A stretch of DNA of 64,000 nt from Sindora glabra (GCA_020226215.1 CM035226.1:61341455-61405454); one strand, 5' to 3'. Shown: positions 36,031-49,187, counted from the first letter of the stretch. Notes: generated from the sequence alone by a model not told the origin. Translations and numbers: made by a program.

Positions 36031-37596
36031 ATGGCTCTTTTACTCAACAAAGTAACACTTTTTGACATTTCTAAGATCAAGCCACTTGATGGAACCAACT
36101 ACAAGCGTTGGTCCCAAAAGCTCCTTATCTTCTTCGAACAAGTGGATGCTGATTACATTCTCTTTAGTGATGCCCCTATCATTCCTTAAGCCAACGAGCA
36201 AGTTATAGCCAAAGCTACCAAGGCACTGGAAAATTATGAAAAATACAATAAATTTATTTGAGGCCATCTTTTAAGCAATATGCCTAACAATTTATTTGAT
36301 TTGTTTGTAGCCAACAAATTTACTAAATCTATTTAGAAGACTTTGGAAAAGAAGTATGACGCTAATGATGTAGGGATCCGTAAATATGTTACTGGAAAGT
36401 GGCTATAGTTTCAAATGGTGGATGACAAGCCTATTATGGAGCAAGTTCATAAGTATGAAAATTTGATGGTAGACATCTTCAATAAAGGTATGAAAATGTG
36501 TGAAATTCTAGAAGCCAATGTTTTGCTTGAAAATTTTCCCTTTTCTTGGAGCGACTTCAGAAATCATCTCAAACACAAAAAGAGGGATTTCACTTTGCAA
36601 GAACTGATCAATCATATGAGAACCGAAGAGGCAAATTGTCTTAAAGATAAGTATCAATCTGACTCTCAAAATTTATCTAATGCTAACCTAGTTGAATCTA
36701 CTGGTACTTCTACTAAGAATAAGTTCAAGAACCAGAAGCAAGGAAAACAACTAAATCAAAATAGGTGGCAAAATCAAAACCAAAACCAAAATAACAAAAT
36801 CCAAAAAAACAAGGTGTCATGCTATATCTGCGAAAGAATTGGTCACAAAGCCTATCAATGTAAACTACGAAAGGATGGGGAGAATAATAACAAAAAACTA
36901 GCCACTCAACCACAACTTCAAGAAAATTTAGTAGAAAATGAAGAAATAATAGCTGCTATCATAAAAGCAAACCTGGTATGTAATGTAGCTAAATGGGTAC
37001 TTGACATAGGAGCAATAAGACATATCTATGCTAATAAGGAGCTATTTCAAGAATTTGAAGAAGTAACTAATGGTGATATAGTTTACATGGGAAATTTTGC
37101 AACAGCTGGAGTATGCGGTAAAGGAAAAGTCTTACTCAAATTAACTTCTGAAAAAACTCTAGTTTTAAATAATGTGCTATATATGTCATCTATGCGGAGA
37201 AACTTGATCCTTTGTGCACTTTTTAATAAGGCAGGACTAAAAATTGTACTTAAAGCTGATAAAATTGTAATAACTAGGAACAGTGAATTTGTAGGAAAAG
37301 GCTACGTGAATGGTGGACTTTTTGTTTTGAATACTGTTGAAATGAATAATGCTACCTCTAGTTCTGCTTACTTTGTTGAGACTCTAGACCATTGGCATGG
37401 AAGATTAGGACATGTAAATTTTGGTCCAATTAAAAGACTTAAAAATATAAATTTGTTACCTTCTGTTAGTGAAGAAACAAAATCGAAATGTCCTATATAT
37501 GTTAAAGCTAAACATTTTAAGAAATCTTTTAAATCTATATCTAATAGGCAAATTGATCTTTTTAGAATTGGTAAATTTAGACCTAGCAGTCTTTAA
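36031..37596 (+). pseudogene. Copia gag, zinc knuckle and protease
   Basis: Translation can start at the ATG at 36031: DGTNYKRWSQKLLIFFEQVD is the copia Gag N-terminus. A stop ends this frame at 36189. A 393-codon frame from 36415 carries the rest of Gag (LENFPFSWSDFRNHLKHKK), a CCHC knuckle C-x2-C-x4-H-x4-C (36820-36861), the protease start WVLDIGAIRHIYAN (near 36993) and the pre-integrase LDHWHGRLGHVNFG. The protease triad reads D-I-G rather than D-S/T-G, which should inactivate it. Confidence 0.85.
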
Positions 37597-37599
37597 AAA

Positions 37600-38210
37600 C
37601 ACCATAAGTAAAGGAAAAAAATGATATTATATAACCTTTGTAGATGACTTCTCAAGATATACTAAAGTTTATCTCTTAAGATCAAAAGATGAAGCAAAAA
37701 CAATGTTTCTTAAATATAAAGAAAAAATAGAAAATTAATTAGATAAGAAAATAAAAAGACTAAGAATAGATAGAAATAGTGAATATAATACAACTAGTCT
37801 AAGAAAATTTTATGAGAAAAATGGTATAATACATGCACTGCACCTTATTCACCACCACAAAATGAAATAACTAAAAAAAAAAAGTAGAACTCTTAAAAAT
37901 GTGATGAATGCAATGCTGATTAATTCTGGTATGTGTGATAATATGTAAGGGGAAGCTATTCTAATAGCATGTTACATATTAAATATGGTACCTCATAAAA
38001 GGTTAGACAAAACACCCTATGAAATATAGAAAGGTTATCCTCCTAATTTAAAATTCTTAAGAATATGGTGTTTGGCTAAGGTAAGAATACCAAATTTTAA
38101 AGTATCAAATGTAGGTGCTAAAACTTTTGATGCTATTTTTATTGGTCATGATCATGACAGTGCTGCTTATAGATTTCTATGTCTTAATGATAATTTTGTT
38201 ATTAAATTAA
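37600..38210 (+). pseudogene. Copia integrase region
   Basis: Frames broken by several stops, but traces such as ITFVDDFSRYTKVYLLRSKD (near 37628-37690) match the integrase core FIDDxSRYxxVYLLKxKDE. Later words (ACYILNMVPHKRLDKTPYE) fit the ANYLLNRVPxKxxxxTPYE block. Confidence 0.7.
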
Positions 38211-38213
38211 GAG

Positions 38214-39990
38214 ATGCAAGATTTTTTTGAAAATATTTTTCCTTTAAAGAAATTAGATTCCACATCTAAAAATGATGTTTCTGAGCTTAATTGTTTACAT
38301 GCATTTCATTCCAATGACTCCAAAAATAATGAACCTAGAAGAAGTAAAAGGCAAAGTACTGAAACTAGCTTTGGACCATATTTTATTACTACATTCTTGA
38401 TTGAAGTTGTAGATGTGAATATATTGTCTGAGGAATTAATACATTCTTATATGTTAGAAGAAGATCCTAAAACTTATGAAGAAACAATAAAATCAATACA
38501 TTCAAATTTCTGCAAAGAGGCTATTAAAAGTGAAATAGATTCAATAATGAGTAATCATACTTGGGAACTAGTAGATTTTCCTAAAGGAAGCAAACCAATT
38601 GATAGCAAATGGATATTTAAGAGAAAATTAAGACCAGATGGGTTTATAAAAAAATTCAAAGTTGGATTGGTAATTAAATGTTATACTCAAAGAAAGGGTA
38701 TTGATTTCTTTGATACTTACTCTCCTATTACCAAAATATCTATAGTACGTGCTTACATTGCTTTAGCAGCAATACATAACTTGATGATACATTAAATGGA
38801 TGTAAAAATAGCTTTTTTGAATGGAGATTTAAAAGAAGAAATATATATGAAACAACCTGAAGGTTGCATAGTACCTGATCAAAAGCATAAAATGTGTAAG
38901 CTTAAAAAATCTTCATATGGATTAAAACAAGCACCTAAACAATGGTATGAGAAGTTTAATAATGTTTTGATGGAATATGGTTTTATTGTAAATTCTTTTG
39001 ATATATGTGTATATGCAAAATTGTTTGAATCTGAATGTGTTATAATATGTCTTTATGTGGATGATATGTAAATATTTGGAACATACTTAGATATAATAAT
39101 AAAAACAAAGGAAATTTTATATTCTAAATTTGAAATGAAAGATCTGGGAGAAGTTGATGTGATATTAGGAATCAAGATTAAGAGGACTGAGAATGGCTTT
39201 TCTATAAATCAATCACATTATGTTGAAAAATTATTAAGGATATTTGACAATTTTGATATGGTACCTATTAGAACTCCTTATGACCCTAGTGTGCATTTAA
39301 AGAAGAATACAAGCGAACTAAGTGTTTCTTAATTTGAGTATGCTAAGATCATTAGTAGTGTTATGTTTCTTATAAATTATACAAGACTTGATATTGCATA
39401 CACTGTTAGTAGATTGAGTCATTATACACATAATTTTAGTAGTGAATATTAGAATGCACTTTATTACTTATTAAAATATTTGAAAGGTACTATCGATTGG
39501 AGTTTGCAATTATCTAAATTTCCTACAGTATTAGAAGCTTATTGCGATGCAAACTAGGTTTTTGATAATGACAAGGTAAGTTCAACTAGTGGATATGTTT
39601 TTACTTTAGGTGGAGGTGCTTTTTCTTGGAAATATTCAAAATAGACTTGCATATCATGCTTAACAATGGAATCTGAGTTTATAGCTCTTGAGTTCACAAG
39701 TTAAGAAGCAGAATGGTTGAGGAGTCTTATGTCAGATATCCCTATATGGGAAAAACCTACCCCTCCAGTATCTCATTATGATTCATAAGTTATAATTGGA
39801 GTAGCTAACAATAATGCCTACAATGGAAAGAGAAGACATAAACGTGTCAGACACAGTGTTGTTAGACAATTAATTAAAAATGGTGTAATTATCCTTGACT
39901 ATGTAAAAAGTGGAAGGAACCTAACTGATGCTTTCACTAAAGTATTACCTAGGAAAGTTGTCCTAGACTCGTCAAAGGGGATGGGCTTAA
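38214..39990 (+). pseudogene. Copia reverse transcriptase and RNase H
   Basis: 38214-38795 encodes EAIKSEIDSIMSNHTWELVD and SKWIFKRKLRPDG. A TAA at 38793-38795 stands where Q usually precedes MDVKxAFLNG. 38796-39071 continues MDVKIAFLNGDLKEEIYM, YGLKQAPKQWYEKF and the catalytic LYVDDM, then a stop. 39135-39332 encodes MKDLGEVDVILGIKI and the SQxxYxxKLL block. RNase H words (near 39600-39720, CISCLTMESEFIAL) follow with further stops. Only a few point changes break the frame. Confidence 0.88.
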
Positions 39991-40049
39991 AGCCTTAAAT
40001 AGAGGAAAGCATGGTGGATACCTAATTATTGGTCAAACGAAGCCTTGTG

Positions 40050-40300
40050 ATTACTCATATACATTACATCTCCATCCTATGACATGTGGTAATGTATGTT
40101 GACAGATATATAGCCCTTTATTTGGGCGGTGCTATAGAGGAGCACTTGATGTATCTATAAATGTTTATTATGATGATGAGTAATATGCTTTTAATAGATA
40201 CATTGTGTCTTATTTGGGTAGTGCTCTAGAGACGCACTAGATGTATCTACCTACATGAGTGAGAAGGTACAAGCCGCCTTCTATGAGAGACTTAGGCAAT
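40050..40300 (+). repeat. Short tandem duplication in the copia 3' untranslated region
   Basis: Two related segments share TTATTTGGG.GGTGCT, TAGAG..GCACT and GATGTATCTA about 75 bp apart (near 40115-40160 and 40210-40250), between RNase H and the polypurine tract. Confidence 0.5.
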
Positions 40301-40596
40301 CTTTCTAAGACAGTCATGAGAAACTCATAGTGTATGGAAAAGGCTTTCAATGTGAATATAATTTATTCATTGTTACATATTTATCATGGAATCCCACAAA
40401 TTTAAAAGGTAATTGCATGTTGTAGGGGTCTCAACTAAATTTAATAAGTTCAAGAATAGTTCACTTAATGGATGAAGTTATTGCTTCACTCAATTACGTG
40501 TTAATTTAAATCCTAAGGATATTAACACTTAAGCATAAATCCTTTGTAATGCCTAAATTGATCCTTCTAGTAACTTGATTGCCATTAATGGGGGAT

Positions 40597-41124
40597 TGTT
40601 GGGATAATAATATAGGATAATGGCATTCAAGTTTTCTATTTAAAAAATTTTTTTTGTTGAAAAAATTAAAATATATTAATTAATAAAATGTTTTATAATA
40701 AATATCATTTAAACATTAAAAACGTTTCCAAATAAATATTATTTAGTCGTTTCACATCTTTAATAGCTATTATTATGGCTTTATGAGGCTTTAAATTTTT
40801 TTTTGGAAACCGTGACCAATGAGACTATATACAAAGAAGGTGAATTAAGAGATATATATAGGAAAAAACATTCATCTCTTTCTTTATGAATTCTTTTATG
40901 AGTTTCTATTCTACTCTTCTTAAATTTTTAGGCAATAATTCTTTTGTTTTTTGGTGAGATTCCAACTCCTAACCTTGAGTGTACAAGTTTGGAAGTAGAG
41001 CTATGTTAACATTGGGAAGTAAGGTCGGTCATCAAGTTACACCATTGGTCTGCTGAAATTCTTGCTTTTAAAGCAGTGGATCACCATGGCACAACCATCA
41101 AATTTCTTTCTATATTTGCTAACA
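40597..41124 (+). repeat. 3' LTR of the copia element
   Basis: Aligns end to end with 35479-36007 with scattered substitutions and short indels; same TG/CA ends. Confidence 0.88.
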
Positions 41125-41616
41125 ACAAGTCACAATCAAAATCATTTTTTGTATACAATGGACTTGTAAAAAGATTTTGTATGTATTTTTTTTTCAATGT
41201 GATAGAAAAATAATTAAAAATGAAAAAAATAGGATCTTTTCATTCTTGATGAATTTCCTTCTTTTTTGAATAATGTCAAATAATTAATGCTTTCATGATA
41301 ATGCTTTATTGAACATGGACAAACTTAAAGGCAAAAAGTCCAATAAAAACATTCATGGAAACATATATGCCAAGAGATAAAGCATCTGAGGATGTCAAAG
41401 AGGTAGCTTTGGATGTGAAAGGGATACTTAGCTAGCTTATATGTACAGATATTAAAGAAGTTTTTACAAAGTATTTATGAACTTACTGAATCAATTTTTG
41501 CAAGTAGCACACTCTAGGTTGCAGGCTACATCTCAATGCCCAAAAGTTGCAAAGACCGTGTAAACCTAGGGTTATGCTTCCCGCTTCATGACCATGCTAT
41601 ATGTTTTACACTTCTG

Positions 41617-41619
<3 letters not shown>

Positions 41620-41657
<38 letters not shown>
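41620..41657. repeat. (TG)n microsatellite
   Basis: About 18 TG dinucleotides. Confidence 0.95.
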
Positions 41658-41660
<3 letters not shown>

Positions 41661-42094
41661 TCATGCTTTTATTATAAGTACTCTCTCCAATTGATGTTTA
41701 AGGTAACATTGGAAACTAAAAGTGCTCCTACTAAGTAAATCATTTATTTCTCTAAATTTTCCTATTAAATATTTTGGAGAGGGTTGTGAATAGCCTTATT
41801 TTGAAAATTAATAAACACAGATGCATTTTAAATTGAATTTAACTTATATTTGATAATCCAATTGATTCAATTGATTATAATCAATACCAAATATTTTTAA
41901 TCAAGTGGTTGTCTCTTAAATCATCTAATTTGCTAAAGATATATGTTTAAATTTCATCGAATTTATTATTTGTTTTTTATAATATAAAAAAGGGGAGTTA
42001 AGGGTTCAGAATCCTACTGTTAATTTCTCTACTAATTTATGAGCGAGTACATCAGAATTTAATCTTGAGACTTTCAATACACTGCTTAATTACT

Positions 42095-42095
42095 A

Positions 42096-42159
<64 letters not shown>

Positions 42160-42178
42160 GTAGTAGTAGTAGTAGTAG
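42095..42178. repeat. (ATT)n-(AGT)n compound microsatellite
   Basis: About 22 ATT triplets followed by about 6 AGT triplets. Confidence 0.95.
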
Positions 42179-42789
42179 GTAATTTCATTGCAGTGTCATG
42201 TCCTGAACTTCCTTTCAAAGAGATGCTAGCACTGATCTTTATTTTAAATAAGTGTCAGTTTTATAAATTAATACTATTATATTTTCAAAATACCCTTTTT
42301 TGACCATGAGAAGCGGTTATGAATCATAATCTTTAAAATGACATAACTCCATGATTAGTTAACTAATTTTTGCAAATAATTACTTATTTTCATTTATCTT
42401 CTTATGATCTTTTAATAAAAAAATAAGAAAATTTAATTTCGGTGGGATCCACTTGATCGAAAACATTTAAATTGTGCTTAGAATTTTCAATAACTATAAC
42501 TTTGTGCTCGATTGTCTAGTTAGGGCAAATTATATATCAATTTCATGTAACTTTTTGAAATCTACATGCTTGCAAAAGGTAAGGCATTTTGCCAACTCTA
42601 ACTAGTGAAAAAAAGGCTTTTTTAATTATTTTTTTAATTTTTTAATTTTCTTATTATTTTGCCAACTTTGACTTCATTTTTTTCAATTTAAATTCATTTG
42701 AATTCTACATTAAAATTTTTCTTCCCAATTCTTTTAGTGTATAGTAGTATTATAATAATTTTCTTAATAATAAAACTATTAAAAATAAT

Positions 42790-45700
42790 ATATTACTGTT
42801 TAAAAATTAAATAGTGACATGTTAACGTTTCAGCTCTAAATAGTAATATTAACAAAAAATATTAAAAAATGGATATATCAAGCCTTCTTAACAATTAAAT
42901 TATTAAATAATAGCATATCACATTTGATCTTCAAATAGTAACATCAACAAAAAATATAAAATAATGGACAAATCAAATCTCATTAATAATAAAACTGCAA
43001 AAGAAAAGGATGTTACTATTTCGTCAAACAATGATAAAAATTTAAAATAAATGGTTAAATTAAGTCCTATTAATAATCAAACTACTAAAAAAGATCATGT
43101 TACTGTTTCATCTCCAAATAATAACATGTTATTGTTTAGTTTTGAAATAGTAACATCGATAAAAAAAATTTATAATAATTAAATAAATCAAGTCTCATTA
43201 ACAACCAAACTATTAAAGAAGATGATGTTACTGTTTCGTTTCTAAGCTGTAACATGTTACTATTTAATTTCAAAACAATAATATTAACCAAAAGCTCAAA
43301 ATAAATGGATAAATCAAGTCTTATTAATAGCCAAATAGCTAAAGAATAGTATGTTACTATTTCATCTCCAAATAATAACATGCTACTATTTAGTTTCAAA
43401 ATAGTAACATTAATAAGAAAACTCTAATAAATGGATAAATCAAGTTTTTATTAACAACTGAATTGCCTTAGAAAAGGATGCTTTTGTTTTGTCTCTAGGC
43501 ATTAACTTGTTACTGTTTCATTTCTAAATAATAACATTGATGAAAAAATAAAAGGATAAATCGAGTCTCATAAAAATTTAAATTGCTAAAGCAAAGGATG
43601 TCACTATTTCATCTTTAAGCAGTAATATCGACTAAAAATTTAAAATAAATAGATAAATTAAATCTCTTTAACAATCAAATTGCCAAAGAAGAAGATGTTA
43701 CTATTTCATCTCTAATTAGTAACATCGACTAAAAACTTAAAATAAAAGGATAGATCAAGTCCTATTAACAATCAAACTGTTAAAGAAGAGCATATTCCTA
43801 CTTAGTTTCAAAATAGTAACATCAACCAAAAGTTTAATAAATAGATAAATTAAGTATCATTAATAACTAAACTGCCAAAAAAGGATGTTACTATTATATC
43901 CCTAGACAGTAATATGTTATTATTTGGTTTCAAAATAGTAACACTAACTAAAAACTCAAAATAAATAAATAAATCAAGTCTTGTTAATGGGCAAATTGCT
44001 AAAGATGAGGAAACTACTATTTGGTACCCAGGTAGTGACATATGACTATTTAGTTTCAAAATAGTAATATTAACTAAAAGCTTAAAATAAATAGATAAAT
44101 CAAGTCTCATTAATAATTAAACTATTCAATAAGAGCATGCTAATGTTTTGCTTCTAGACAGTAACATCAATTAAAAACCTAAAATATGTGGATAAATTAA
44201 TTTTCATGAATAACTAAATTATCAAATAATAGCATATTACTTTTTAGTCTCTAGACAAAAAAATATTACTTTTTACCAAAAACCTAAAATAAATGGATAA
44301 ATCAAGTTTTATTAATAATTGACTGCCAAAGAAGAGGATATTACTGTTTAGTTTGTAGATGGTAACATTGAATAAAAACTTTAAATAAATGGATAATTTA
44401 AGTCTTATTAATAATTAAACTACCTAATAATAGCATGTTACTGTTTGGAATTCAAATAATAATATATAACTATTTCGTCTTCAAATAACAACATTGATAA
44501 AAATCTAAAATAAATGGATAAATAAATAGTTAATAATAATCAAATTATCAAAGAAGATAACGTTATTGTTTCATCTCCAAATAATAACATATTATTATTT
44601 AGTTTCAAAACAGTAACATCGATAAAAAAAACTTATAATAAATAAATAAATCAAGTTTCATTAACAACCAAACTGTTAAAGAAAACGATGTTACTGTTTC
44701 ATTTTCAGGCTGCAACATGTTACTATTTGGTTTTAAAACAGGAATATTAACCAAAAGCTTAAAACAAATGGATAAATCAAGTCTCATTAATAACCAAATG
44801 GCTAAAGATAAGCATGTTATTATTTCATCTCTGGATAGTAACATGTTACTATTTAACTTTAAAATAGTAACATCAATAAATTTTTTTTAAATAAATGGAT
44901 AAATCAAATTTCATTAACAACTGAACTGCCCTAGAAAAGGATGTTACTATTTTATCTCTAAGCATTAATATGTTACTGTTTTATATTTAAATAATATCAT
45001 TGATAAAAAAAATAAAAGGATAAATTGAGTCTCATTAAAATTTAAATTGTTAAAGCAAATGATGTTATTGTTTCGTCTTTAAGCAATAATATTGACCAAA
45101 AATTTAAAATAAATAGATAAATCAAATCTCTTTAATAATCAAATTGTTAAAGAAGAGAATGTTACTATTCCATCTCCAAATAGTAATATCAACTAAAAAT
45201 TCAAAATAAAAGGATAGATCAAGTCCTATTAACAACCATATTGTTAAAGAAAAGCATATTACTATTTTGTCTCTAAATAGTAACATGTTATTATTTAGTT
45301 TCAAAAGAGTAACATTGACAAAAAGCTTAATAAATGGCTAAATTAAGTCTTATTAACAATCAAACTGTCAAAGAAGAGGATGTTACTATTTCTTCTCAAG
45401 ACAGTAACATGTTACCATTTGGTTTTAAAATAATAACATTAACCAAAAACTCAAAATAAATGGATAAATCAAGTTTGATTAACAAATAAATTGTTGAAGA
45501 TGAGGAAGCTACTATTTCATCTCCAAATAGTGACATATTATTATTTAGTTTCAAAATAGTAACATTGACTAAAAATTTAAAATAAATAGATAATTTAAAT
45601 CTCATTAATAACTAAACTGTTAAAGAAGAACTTATTAATATTTCACTTTTAAACAGTAACATCAACTAAAAATATAAAATATGTGGATAAATTAATTCTC

Positions 45701-47515
45701 ATTAACAACTAAATTATCAAATAATAGCATGTTACTATTTAGTTTTTGGAGGAAAAAATGTTACTATTTACTAAGAACCTAAAATAAATGGATAAGTTAA
45801 ATTTCATTAACAATCAGATTGCTGTTACTGTTTAGTTTCTAGATAATAACATCAACTAAAAACTCCAAATAAATGGATAATTCAAGTCTCATTAACAATT
45901 AAGTTGTCAAATAATAATATATTACTATTTAAAATTCAGATAATATCATGTTATTGTTTCATCTCTAAATAGTAACATTGAAAAAAATTTAAAATAAATG
46001 GATAAATCATGTGTTAATAACAACCAAACTACTAAAGAAAATCATGTTACTATTTTGTCTTTAGATAGTAATGTGTTACTATTGGTGTCAAAATAATAAT
46101 ATCGACTAAAAACTCAAAACAAATGAATAAATTAAGTTTTATTAATAATCAAACTGCTAAAAAAGAGGATGTTATTATTTCATCTTTAGAATGTAACATG
46201 TTTCAATTTAGTTTCAAAACAATAACATCAATAAAAAAACTCAAAATAAATTAACAAATTAAGTTTTATTAACAACCAAACTACTAAAAATATATATTAC
46301 TATTTCTTCTCCAGATAGTAACATGTTTGTATTTCGTTTCAAGACAATAACATGTTATTGTTTTGTCTTTAGACTGTAACATGATACTATGTAGTTTCAA
46401 AATAATAACATTGATAAAAATCTCAAAATAAATTTACAGATCAAGTTTCATTAATAACTAAACTATTAAAAAAATGTTGCTATTTCATCTCCAGATAATA
46501 ATATATTATTATTTTATCTTTGGATTGTAACATGTTACTATTTAGTTTCAAAATAATAACATCAACAAAAAACTCAAAATTAATTAACAAATTAACTTTC
46601 ATTAACAATCAAACTATGAAAAAAACATATTACTGTTTCATCTCTAGATACTAACATGTTACTATTTCGTTTCAAGACAGTAATATTAACTAAAAACTTA
46701 AAATAAATGGTTATATCAAGTCTCTTTAACAACTAAATTGTTAAAGAAGAGCATATTACTATTTCGTATCCAGGTAGTAATATGTTTCCGTTTCATCTCC
46801 AAATAGTAACATCAAGCAAAAAACTAAATAAATGGATAAATTATCAAGTCTCATTAACAATCAAACTGTCAAAGAAGAGGATGTTACTATTTCCTTTCCA
46901 AATAATAGCATCAACTAAAAACTTAAAATAAATAGGTAAATCAAATCTCATTAACAATTGAACTGTTAAAGAAGAACATATTACTATTTTGTCACTCTAG
47001 ATAGTAACATTTTACTGTTTGATTTCAAAATAATAACATCAACCAAAAATTCAAAATAAATAGATAAATCAAGTCTCATTAACAACTAAACTGTTAAAGA
47101 AAAGAATGTTCCTATTTCGTCTTTAAACAGTAACATATTATTAAAAAATTTAAAATAAATAGATAAATTAAGTCTCATTAACAACCAAATTGCCAATAAT
47201 AAGGATTTTATTATTTTGTTTCCAAACAATATAGTTTGGTTTCAAAGTAGTGACATTGGCAAAAAAATTCAAAATAAATGAATAAATTAAGTCTCATTAA
47301 TAATCAAACTACAAAAAAAGAGAATGTTAGTTTTCGTATCTAGATAGTAGCATGTTACTATTTCATCTTCAAACAGTAATATTAACTAAAAAATTTAAAA
47401 TAAATAGATAAATTAAATCTCATTAACAAATAAAATTCCAAATAATAGTTTGTTATTGTTTTAGTTTTTCAGATAGTAATTTGTTATTGTCCAAATAGTA
47501 ATTCATCCAGGATAA
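42790..47515. repeat. Irregular tandem array of a ~85-126 bp monomer
   Basis: Several tens of diverged monomers share AAATAAATGGATAAATCAAG, TCTCATTAACAACCAAACTG, AAAGAAGAGGATGTTACTAT, TTCATCTCCA and AGTAACATGTTACTATTTAG-type words; the last contains the 14-bp palindrome AGTAACATGTTACT. The commonest spacing near 43190-43442 is 126 bp; shortened units of about 85-121 bp also occur. Minus-strand frames of 60-87 codons spell repeats of one peptide (LDLSIYFELLVN and variants) because 126 is a multiple of three. No array-flanking transposon ends were found. The last part also appears after the gap, from 49426. Confidence 0.85.
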
Positions 47516-47931
47516 CTTTTAAAAAAAAAAGCACAAAAAAAAGGAAATTATCTTACAATTTTATGTAAGGTTCTATACTTTCAAATTCTTATTTATTTTT
47601 TTATTTTATCTAAAATTTATTTTAATCCCTAAAAATTAATTTTTCATTAATTTTATTTGTAATTAAAATTTTATATTAATTTAATTTTTACAAAATTAAA
47701 CATTCTTCAATTTTAATTTTTATAAATTTTTATTCTTTTATTTTTATTTTTATAAGATTAAAAATTATATAATTTTAATAGCAATAACAGAAGTTTCCAT
47801 TTCAGTGTTTCTATTATTCTCGAGATGCACTTTGAGTGCGTTGTTTTGTCTTCTGAACTTTGTAGTAAATTACAATTCGTAAGTGAACTTAAATGAAAAA
47901 AAGTGGGCATGTAGTACTTCGTTGTAATAAA

Positions 47932-48132
47932 TTATAATAAACGGTATTGACCTAATTTTTTCCCTATTATTATTATTATCAATAAACTGTGAGCTTGGAT
48001 TTTACTGTCCTCGCGTGATTGCATAAAAGGCATACGCATGCCATGATTGATCCCGTTGTCACATGCAAAAGCAATGCTACCATCTAAAAGTGGGGAAAAA
48101 AATCTGTTCTGAACGGGGCATCTTTTCAGCAA
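47932..48132 (-). other. Unrecognised 66-codon open frame, repeated at 49989-50189
   Basis: Encodes a peptide including SPLLDGSIAFACDNGI and GMRMPFMQSREDS. I do not recognise a family. The C-terminus runs into Ile codons from an ATT microsatellite. The two copies differ by one residue, but they lie in the assembly duplication, so this is not evidence of selection. It may be a decayed gene fragment. Confidence 0.25.
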
Positions 48133-49063
48133 AGTTCCATCACTTACGAAAATGAATGGCTATCCTAGAAGTGTAGAAAGGAGGAGCTCTAAACAAAATC
48201 AGATACGCAAGATTGTGGAGCCTTTTACTAGAATTTTGTTTTATAATCCTTTGCGCTTGGAATATTTAAGTGCCAATTTAGTATAAGCATGGAAATAAAT
48301 TATTATTAATTGATTATAATATATAATTAATTTAATATTCAATATGATAGCAATATCTTGAATTTTTTTATCAATTTAAATTACAATTTATTTGGTATAT
48401 ATTACGATCAATTGAATCAAAATCAGTTAAATCGGCTCATAATTACTTCATCGGATTGAATCAAATTAAAAAATTAATATTAAAAAAATATTAATATTAG
48501 ATGGCTAAGAGGATCTGATTGAATCAATTAAAATTTTCAAAGACCAAATTGAGAAAAACTTACATCTTTGAAGAACCAAAATAATGTTTTAGTCAAATAT
48601 TTATGTATGTATTTATATTAACATATTTTTTTATATTTTTTAATTAGTTCAACAGTAGTTTTTGCTTAGTACTTCTAATACAAAGAGTTAACTTATCAAC
48701 TTTTAACTATAAACCAATATATTAATTTTTAACTAACTTATCAATTATGCACTAATATATCAATTATTAGCCGATTATCTTAAACTGAGGAAGCCTTACT
48801 TCTGCCTTTATATTGATATCCGCTTGGCTTCTCTTCAAATTGCAAAGCGGAAATGGTCCACTAGTATATTAGAAGTTTCTAGGTTCGAATCATATTTTAA
48901 TATTTTTATTTACACAAATGGAAAAGTGGTAAGGCCTTCAAATATTTTCCATTTCCTTCTATATAAGCAACAAGCCAACGAGTGGTATTTTGGTATATAT
49001 CTATCCTCTTTCATTAGATACATCCTTTTTCATAAGCTTAAGTGAGTATCAGAATAGCAAATA

Positions 49064-49187
49064 ATGGCTACTGAAGTTTCAAAACATGATGCTTTAAGCT
49101 CAATTCAAAACGCCGATCGACCTTTCGTAAAATTTTCTTCCTTCCATTTGGGGGGATTTTTTCCTCCAATATGCTTCTGAATTTATG
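49064..49187 (+). pseudogene. TPS copy 2 exon 1, left duplicate, with frameshift
   Basis: The same exon as 51123-51245, with one extra T in AAAATTTTCTTCC (near 49135), which shifts the frame before the RP-x8-W tryptophan. The start MATEVSKHDALSSIQNADRP is intact. The rest of the gene is missing because the gap follows at 49326. Probably an error-bearing contig end rather than a separate gene. Confidence 0.75.

Larger units (their letters stand above)
35479..41124 (+). mobile_element. Copia retrotransposon with both LTRs, coding region broken
   Basis: 5646 bp. LTRs of about 529 bp (35479-36007) and 528 bp (40597-41124) start TGTTGGGA and end GCTAACA. The 3' LTR is preceded by a purine-rich AATGGGGGAT tract. 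Flanks are ATAAG and ACAAG, an imperfect 5-bp target duplication (4 of 5). Inside are gag, zinc knuckle, protease, integrase, RT and RNase H in copia order. The LTRs differ at many positions, so this is not a recent insertion, though far better kept than the minus-strand element at 26.7-31.4 kb. Confidence 0.9.
41125..42785. other. Intergenic DNA with microsatellites, no gene seen
   Basis: Contains a (TG)n run at 41620-41657 and an ATT/AGT run at 42095-42178. 41785-41865 matches 4495-4570 of segment copy A, so the copia element and its flanks split a region that is contiguous in copy A. No coding family recognised. Confidence 0.6.

Noticed and set aside
42790..47515. Reading the tandem array as a CRISPR array or a protein-coding repeat gene
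   Set aside because: No unique spacers, the DNA is plant nuclear, and monomer lengths vary. The minus frames are broken repeatedly, so coding is not supported even though 126 bp keeps frame locally.
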